Under the pieces are notes generated by a model. It searched no databases. It was not told the origin of the DNA and worked only from the letters and a program-made list of their open reading frames with translations. 64,000 bases of DNA, from contig NZ_FTNF01000010.1 in NCBI RefSeq assembly GCF_900156065.1, forward strand, positions 1 to 64,000, read 5' to 3'. The translations under genes and the position numbers were made by a program. Below are positions 58,738 to 64,000 of this stretch, piece by piece. Positions within the stretch are counted from its first letter, which is position 1; the number at the start of each line of letters is the position of its first letter. This stretch comes from Micromonospora avicenniae (GTDB taxonomy: Bacteria; Actinomycetota; Actinomycetes; Mycobacteriales; Micromonosporaceae).

Positions 58738-59583
58738 GTGGAGTTCACCAAGGGACATGGCACCGGCAACGACTTCGTGATCCTGCCCGACCCGGACGGG
58801 ACGCTCGACCTCACACCCGGCCTGGTCGCCGCCATCTGCGACCGCCGGCGAGGGCTCGGCGCCGACGGGGTGCTGCGGGTCGTACGGGCCGCCAAGCACC
58901 CGGAGGGCGTGGCGCTGGCCGGCGAGGCCGAGTGGTTCATGGACTACTGGAACTCCGACGGTTCCATCGCCGAGATGTGCGGCAACGGGGCACGCGTGTT
59001 CGTCCGCTACCTGGTCGACACCGGGCTGGCCGCCCCCGCCGACGCGGCGCTGCCGGTGGCGACCCGGGCCGGGATCGTCCGCGCGCGGGTCGACGGCGAC
59101 ACCATCGCGGTGGAGATGCGTCGCCCCCGGCTGTACGACGCGTCCACGGCGACCCTGGGCGGCCTCACCCTGGCCGGCACCGCGGTGGACGTGGGTAACC
59201 CGCACCTGGTATGCGCGCTGCCGGCCGGGCTGGACCTGCCCACGCTGGACCTGACCAGGGCGCCCGAATTCGACCCGGCGGTCTTCCCGGCCGGAGTGAA
59301 CGTCGAGTTCACCGCACCGGGTGGACCGGTCGACGGGGTCGACGGGCACGTGCTCATGCGCGTCTACGAGCGCGGCTCGGCGGAGACCCTGTCCTGCGGC
59401 ACGGGTGCCTGTGCGGTGGCCGCGGTGGCGCTGCGTGACCTCGCGCGGGAGACCGGCGTGGTCGCGGTCGACGTTCCCGGTGGACGCCTCACCGTCACGG
59501 TCACCGCCGACACCTGCTGGCTCGCCGGCCCCGCGCTGCTCGTGGCCACCGGCAGGTTGGCCTCGTCCAACCTGCCGGACTGA
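58738..59583 (+). CDS. dapF: Diaminopimelate epimerase
   Basis: A 281-residue DapF with both catalytic cysteines: Cys81 in MCGNGARVFVRY and Cys220 in LSCGTGACAVAAVA. The N-terminus FTKGHGTGNDFV is typical. It converts LL- to meso-diaminopimelate for lysine and peptidoglycan synthesis. Seven bases after miaA; it converges with the malic enzyme gene with only six bases between the stops. Confidence 0.97.
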   Translation: MEFTKGHGTGNDFVILPDPDGTLDLTPGLVAAICDRRRGLGADGVLRVVRAAKHPEGVALAGEAEWFMDYWNSDGSIAEMCGNGARVFVRYLVDTGLAAPADAALPVATRAGIVRARVDGDTIAVEMRRPRLYDASTATLGGLTLAGTAVDVGNPHLVCALPAGLDLPTLDLTRAPEFDPAVFPAGVNVEFTAPGGPVDGVDGHVLMRVYERGSAETLSCGTGACAVAAVALRDLARETGVVAVDVPGGRLTVTVTADTCWLAGPALLVATGRLASSNLPD

Positions 59584-59589
59584 CCACCG

Positions 59590-61056
59590 TCACGGGTTGG
59601 CGGAGGCCTCGGCGGCGATCTCCGGAAGGTCGGCCGGACCGGGGTCGGCGGCCGGCGCGGGGGCCGGGCTGTGCGCGGCGGCGCGCACGGCGGCGGCCAC
59701 GGCCGGGGCGACCCGGGAGTCGAAGACGCTCGGCACGATCACCGTCGGGTTGATCTTGTCTTCGCCGACGACGTCCGCGATGGCGTGCGCGGCCGCGATC
59801 GCCATCTCCTCGGTGAACTCCTCGGCGTGCGCGTCGAGCATGCCGCGGAAGACGCCGGGGAAGGCCAGCACGTTGTTGATCTGGTTGGGCTGGTCCGACC
59901 GGCCGGTGGCGACGATCGCGGCGTGCTTGCGCGCCTCCCGCGGGTCCACCTCCGGGTCGGGGTTGGCCAGCGCGAACACGATCGAGTCCTTCGCCATGGT
60001 GGCGATGTCCTCGCCGGTGAGCAGGTTCGGCGCGCTGACCCCGATGAAGACGTCGGCGTCACGGATCGCCCCGCGCAGGTCGCCTGAGTAGTTGTCCTTG
60101 TTGGTGTTCTCGGCCAGCCACTGCCAGGCCGAGTTCAGGTCGGTCTGGCCGCGGTGCAGGGCGCCCTGCCGGTCGTACGCGATGATGTCGCCCACGCCCT
60201 GGCGCAGCAGCAGCTTCATGATCGCGGTGCCGGCGGCACCGGCTCCGGAGACGACCACCCGGACGTCCTCGAGCTGCTTGCCGACGACGCGCAGCGCGTT
60301 GGTGAGTGCGGCCAGCACGCAGATGGCGGTGCCGTGCTGGTCGTCGTGGAAGACCGGGATGTCCAGCGCGTCACGCAGCCGGGCCTCGATCTCGAAGCAG
60401 CGCGGCGCCGCGATGTCCTCCAGGTTGATGCCGCCGTACGCGGGCGCGATCGCCTTCACGATGGCGACGATCTCGTCCGTGTCCTGGGTGTCGAGCACCA
60501 CCGGCCAGGCGTCCACGCCGCCGAACCGCTTGAACAGCGCCGCCTTGCCCTCCATCACCGGGAGCGCGGCGGCGGGTCCGAGGTTGCCCAGGCCGAGGAC
60601 GGCCGAGCCGTCGCTGACCACGGCGACGGTGTTGCGCTTGATGGTCAACCGCCGGGCGTCCGCCGGGTTCTCCGCGATGGCCATGCAGACCCGGGCCACG
60701 CCCGGGGTGTACGCGCGGGACAGCTCGTCACGGGTCCGCAGGGCGACCTTCGAGCTGACCTCGATCTTGCCACCCAGGTGCAGCAGGAACGTCCGGTCGG
60801 ACACCTTCCGGACGTCGACCCCGTCGAGCGCGGAGATCGCCTGGACGACCTGGTCGGCGTGGCTGGCGTCGGCGGTGTCGCAGGTGAGGTCGACGAGCAC
60901 GTGGGTGGGGTCGGAGTCGACCACGTCCAGCGCGGTGACGATCGCCCCGGCCTCTCCGACGGAGGTGGTCAGCCGCCCGATCGACGAGGCGTCCGCCGGT
61001 ACGGCGATCCGGATCGTGATGGAGAATCCGGCACTCGGGAGTCGGGTGATGGCCAC
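59590..61056 (-). CDS. NAD-dependent malic enzyme with N-terminal ACT domain
   Basis: A 488-residue enzyme. Residues about 12-90 form an ACT domain (ITIRIAVPADASSIGRLTTS), a common regulatory extension in actinobacteria. The catalytic part has YTPGVARVC, GDLGNLGPAA-like LGLGNLGPAAALPVMEGKA, EDIAAPRCFEIE, FHDDQHGTA and the nucleotide fold VVVSGAGAAGTAIMKL. It decarboxylates malate to pyruvate. GTG 61056 is chosen because GGAGG lies eight bases upstream; the frame extends six codons to a TTG without support. An Ala/Pro-rich tail follows the catalytic domain. Confidence 0.94.
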   Translation of the reverse strand: MAITRLPSAGFSITIRIAVPADASSIGRLTTSVGEAGAIVTALDVVDSDPTHVLVDLTCDTADASHADQVVQAISALDGVDVRKVSDRTFLLHLGGKIEVSSKVALRTRDELSRAYTPGVARVCMAIAENPADARRLTIKRNTVAVVSDGSAVLGLGNLGPAAALPVMEGKAALFKRFGGVDAWPVVLDTQDTDEIVAIVKAIAPAYGGINLEDIAAPRCFEIEARLRDALDIPVFHDDQHGTAICVLAALTNALRVVGKQLEDVRVVVSGAGAAGTAIMKLLLRQGVGDIIAYDRQGALHRGQTDLNSAWQWLAENTNKDNYSGDLRGAIRDADVFIGVSAPNLLTGEDIATMAKDSIVFALANPDPEVDPREARKHAAIVATGRSDQPNQINNVLAFPGVFRGMLDAHAEEFTEEMAIAAAHAIADVVGEDKINPTVIVPSVFDSRVAPAVAAAVRAAAHSPAPAPAADPGPADLPEIAAEASANP

Positions 61057-61247
61057 AGGTGTTTCCTCCGTCAACGCTGAGCGGCTCGACTCGCATTTCT
61101 ACCCGCCCACCGAGGTCGCTCGGCATCCGGCCCCACTACCGGTGGGTACGGCCACCGTCCGCGTTCCACGTACGGCCGGGTGCGGGGTCGCGGTCGCGTG
61201 ACGCGGCCACGGGACTTCGGCGACTTCCGCGCGCCTAGGAACCGACC

Positions 61248-62774
61248 ATGCGGGCATATAGCAGGTGCATGCGGCGTTGCCACATGTCAGGATTGCTTTC
61301 CACCCGGCAGAACGGACAGGAGATCGGTTTGCGCGACCAGGACACCGTCGTCGTCCCATTCGAGGACGAGGAGCTCGACGCCACCACCGGCGAGCTCGAG
61401 CTGTCAGAGCGGCAGGCGCTGCGGCGGGTCCCCGGCCTCTCCACCGAGCTCACCGACATCACCGAGGTCGAGTACCGGCAGCTCCGCCTGGAACGGGTGG
61501 TGCTGGTCGGGGTCTGGACCGAAGGCACGCAGAGCGACGCCGAGAACTCCCTCACCGAGCTGGCCGCGCTGGCCGAGACCGCCGGCTCGCAGGTGCTCGA
61601 GGGGCTGATCCAGCGCCGCAACCGGCCCGACCCGGCGACGTACATCGGCCGCGGCAAGGTCGACGACCTGGGTTCCGTGGTGCTCGCCTCCGGCGCGGAC
61701 ACCGTCATCTGCGACGGCGAGCTCTCCCCGTCCCAGCTGCGTAATCTCGAGCAGCGCACCAAGGTCAAGGTGGTCGACCGGACCGCTCTCATCCTCGACA
61801 TCTTCGCCCAGCACGCGAAGAGCAAGGAGGGTAAGGCGCAGGTCGAGCTGGCCCAGCTGGAATACCTGCTGCCCCGCCTGCGCGGTTGGGGTGAGACGCT
61901 CTCCCGGCAGACGGGTGGTAGCGCCCGCGGCGGTGGCGCCGGTGGTGGCGTGGGTCTGCGCGGTCCCGGTGAGACGAAGCTGGAGACCGACCGGCGCCGC
62001 ATCCGCACTCGGATCGCTCGGCTGCGCCGCGAGATCAAGAGCATGCGGACGGTACGCCAGACCAAGCGCGCCCGCCGCACTCGGAACGCCGTGCCCGCCG
62101 TGGCGATCGCCGGCTACACGAACGCCGGCAAGTCGAGCCTGCTCAACCGCCTGACCGGGGCGGGCGTGCTGGTGGAGAACGCCCTCTTCGCCACCCTGGA
62201 CCCGACCATCCGCAAGGCCACCACCTCCGACGGGCGGGTCTACACCCTCTCCGACACGGTGGGCTTCGTCCGGCACCTGCCGCACCAGATCGTCGAGGCG
62301 TTCCGCTCGACGCTGGAGGAGGTCGCCGACGCCGACCTGGTGGTGCACGTCGTCGACGGCGCCCATCCGGATCCGGAGGAGCAGGTCCGGGCGGTGCGCG
62401 AGGTGCTCGCCGAGGTGGGTGCCGACCGGCTGCCCGAGCTGCTGGTGGTCAACAAGACCGACGCCGCGGACGAGGAGACCCTGCTGCGGCTCAAGCGTCT
62501 CTGGCCGGAGGCGATCTTCGTGTCCGCGCATTCGGGGCGCGGCGTCGACGATCTGCGCGGCGCCATCGAGGGCCGGCTGCCGCGGCCGGCGGTGGAGGTC
62601 TGCGCGGTCCTGCCGTACGACCGGGGCGACCTGGTCGCCCGGGTGCACCGCACGGGCGAGGTGCTCAGCACGGCGCACCTGCCGGAAGGCACCCGCGTGC
62701 ATGTCCGGGTCAATCAGGCGCTCGCCGCGGAGCTTGCTCCGTACGAGGAGCGGACGGCCGCGGCGCGCCGCTAG
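61248..62774 (+). CDS. hflX: GTPase HflX
   Basis: A protein of up to 508 residues with the HflX N-terminal domain (ERVVLVGVWTEGTQSDAENS; RRNRPDPATYIGRGKVDDL), a glycine-rich linker GGSARGGGAGGGVGLRGPGE, and the G domain with GYTNAGKSSLLNRL, DTVGFVRHLP and NKTD. HflX binds ribosomes and helps recover stalled or stress-inactivated ones. The first 27 residues are not conserved: ATG 61248 (with AGGA upstream), ATG 61284 and TTG 61329 (with AGGAGA) are all possible starts. Order dapF-hflX with malic enzyme between. Confidence 0.95.
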   Translation: MRAYSRCMRRCHMSGLLSTRQNGQEIGLRDQDTVVVPFEDEELDATTGELELSERQALRRVPGLSTELTDITEVEYRQLRLERVVLVGVWTEGTQSDAENSLTELAALAETAGSQVLEGLIQRRNRPDPATYIGRGKVDDLGSVVLASGADTVICDGELSPSQLRNLEQRTKVKVVDRTALILDIFAQHAKSKEGKAQVELAQLEYLLPRLRGWGETLSRQTGGSARGGGAGGGVGLRGPGETKLETDRRRIRTRIARLRREIKSMRTVRQTKRARRTRNAVPAVAIAGYTNAGKSSLLNRLTGAGVLVENALFATLDPTIRKATTSDGRVYTLSDTVGFVRHLPHQIVEAFRSTLEEVADADLVVHVVDGAHPDPEEQVRAVREVLAEVGADRLPELLVVNKTDAADEETLLRLKRLWPEAIFVSAHSGRGVDDLRGAIEGRLPRPAVEVCAVLPYDRGDLVARVHRTGEVLSTAHLPEGTRVHVRVNQALAAELAPYEERTAAARR

Positions 62775-62825
62775 ACGCCTCGCCGGCGTCACCCGACCGA
62801 AACCGGGGCATGCGACACTTGCGCA

Positions 62826-64000
62826 ATGCGCCGCGCTGTTTCCTCGGTCACGGTCGCCCTCGGACTCATCGGGGCGACCGTGGCGTTCACCGGAGTCGCG
62901 CTGGCGGCTCCCGCCGCCTCGTCTGCCACCGCGCCCGTTCCGGGCAAGAAGCGGTGCACGATCACCGACGAGCGGCCGCGTCAGCTCTCCGGTCTGGCCG
63001 CGGCGAGCACTGGCTTCGTCGTCATCAACGACGACTCCGATATCGAGTCGCGTAGGCGCGTCTACCTCCTGGACAGCAAGTGCAAGATCTCCAAGGAGGT
63101 TTCGTACCCGGGCGACGGCCCGGTCGACACGGAGGACGTGGCGCTCTCCCCGGACAAGAAGACGGTCTGGATCGCCGACACCGGCGACGAACCCATCGGG
63201 GAGCGACGCAAGCACGTGGCGGTCTGGACGATGCCGGTCAGCGGCTCCAAGAAGCCGACCCTGCATCGCCTCTCCTACCCGGAGGGGAAGCCGCACGACG
63301 CGGAGGCGCTCCTGGTCGGCGACGACAAGCTGCCGTTGATCATCACGAAGGTCACGTCGGGCGCGGCCGATATCTACCGACCGGCGGCGGCGCTCACCAG
63401 CGGAGACGACGAGCCGGTCGCCATGGAGAAGGTCGGCTCGCTCAAGCTGCCGATGACGCAGACGGAGAATCCGCTCGCGGTCATGGGCCGCGTCGCGATC
63501 ACCGGTGCGGCCCGTTCGCCGGACGGCGGCAAGGTGGTGCTGCGGACGTACGCCGATGCCTTCGAGTACGACGTCACGGACGGCGACATCGTCAAGGCGC
63601 TCACGGGCGGCAAGCCCCGGGTGACGCCGTTGACCGATCCGTTCGGTGAGGCGATCACCTACTCGCCGGACGGGAAGAGCTTCCTCACGGTCTCGGACGT
63701 CGGGAAGCTCGGCGACGACGAGGCCAAGGTCGAGATCCTGAGCTACACCCCCTCCACCAAGGGGGCCGACCCGGTCGCCGCGGGCGTCGACGCCAACCCG
63801 GCCGCGAACCGCTCATGGTTCGACGGTCTGAGCATTCAGGACATCACCTACCTGGTCGCTGCGGTAGGCGTGGTGGGCGTGCTGCTGGTCGGTGTCGGAA
63901 TCTTCGGCATTCTCCAGTCACGAAAGCGCAAGGCGAGCGGCGGGGACCGCTCTCCCGGTGGCCGCGGCGACGACTCGCCCGGCGGCCGTACGGATGAGGG
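62826..64000 (+). CDS. Secreted beta-propeller-like membrane-anchored protein (runs off the window)
   Basis: The frame is open from ATG 62826 to the window end (391 codons visible). A signal peptide (MRRAVSSVTVALGLIGATVA then an AxA site near residue 30) precedes a beta-rich domain with repeated D-G-G-K/S-P-D-K-K elements (VALSPDKKTVWIADTGDEP; ARSPDGGKVVLRTYADAF; ITYSPDGKSFLTVSDV), as in WD40/TolB-like propellers. A membrane segment (about 335-355; ITYLVAAVGVVGVLLVGVGI) and a basic, Gly/Arg-rich cytosolic tail follow. It would be an extracytoplasmic sensor or binding domain anchored at its C-terminus. It follows hflX after 51 bases. Function unknown. Confidence 0.8.
   Translation, partial: MRRAVSSVTVALGLIGATVAFTGVALAAPAASSATAPVPGKKRCTITDERPRQLSGLAAASTGFVVINDDSDIESRRRVYLLDSKCKISKEVSYPGDGPVDTEDVALSPDKKTVWIADTGDEPIGERRKHVAVWTMPVSGSKKPTLHRLSYPEGKPHDAEALLVGDDKLPLIITKVTSGAADIYRPAAALTSGDDEPVAMEKVGSLKLPMTQTENPLAVMGRVAITGAARSPDGGKVVLRTYADAFEYDVTDGDIVKALTGGKPRVTPLTDPFGEAITYSPDGKSFLTVSDVGKLGDDEAKVEILSYTPSTKGADPVAAGVDANPAANRSWFDGLSIQDITYLVAAVGVVGVLLVGVGIFGILQSRKRKASGGDRSPGGRGDDSPGGRTDE

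Overview
This is a high-GC actinobacterial chromosome segment with GTG starts, tightly overlapping operons and leaderless promoters. Gene content and order (cinA-clgR-pspA ... recA-recX-rny-glu-miaB-miaA-dapF-hflX), together with the style of the intergenic palindromes, suggest Micromonosporaceae (Micromonospora or a relative). The lineage is inferred from gene order and repeats and was not tested by a search.

Layout. 1-160: 3' end of an IS110-family insertion sequence. 244-3312: envelope-stress block with a stand-alone CinA/PncC domain, the ClgR regulator, PspA and a PspM-like membrane protein. 3428-10832: reverse-strand accessory genes (a multicopper-oxidase-like protein with fibronectin domains that has lost its copper ligands, an Nei2-type glycosylase, a SAM hydrolase and a GNAT acetyltransferase), an SH3-domain gene remnant and a lipoprotein. 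10912-16235: the large helicase Lhr and a divergent unknown gene. 16579-22617: a complete Mrp Na+/H+ antiporter operon (A with fused B, then C, D, E, F, G). 22721-25238: two CNNM/CorC membrane proteins, possibly behind a leaderless upstream ORF. 25465-30872: Spo0M-like protein, LysE exporter, fused PNPOx/GNAT protein divergent from a MocR regulator, a 37-residue membrane protein and the uracil-DNA-binding protein UdgX. 31055-36965: MFS exporter, DUF3046, recA behind a LexA box, recX and rny. 37125-40534: glutamate-type ABC importer gluABCD on the reverse strand. 40741-42845: selD and two small conserved genes. 43006-52285: an FxSxx-COOH (Fxs) peptide system. 52343-64000: alpha/beta hydrolase, miaB, DUF349 protein, LigB-like protein, miaA, dapF, NAD-malic enzyme, hflX and the start of a secreted beta-propeller protein.

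The most unusual locus is the Fxs system. A 62-residue precursor ending in Phe-Asn-Ser-Ser-Ile is followed by a radical SAM/SPASM enzyme fused to an HExxH domain, an AAC(3)-type acetyltransferase, two TIR-like proteins that each keep a W-x3-E motif, and a 1286-residue signalling protein (ParA-like P-loop, degenerate TIR, NB-ARC, TPR). Five of the junctions overlap or are separated by only a few bases, so the genes are probably co-expressed from the promoter at 42905-42933. The components look like a modified peptide coupled to a STAND/TIR sensing module; the output is unknown.

The rest is largely housekeeping: DNA repair (RecA/RecX, UdgX, Nei2, Lhr), RNA modification and turnover (MiaA, MiaB, Rny, HflX), and ion and envelope homeostasis (Psp, Mrp, CorC-like). 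No rRNA, tRNA or CRISPR array was seen.
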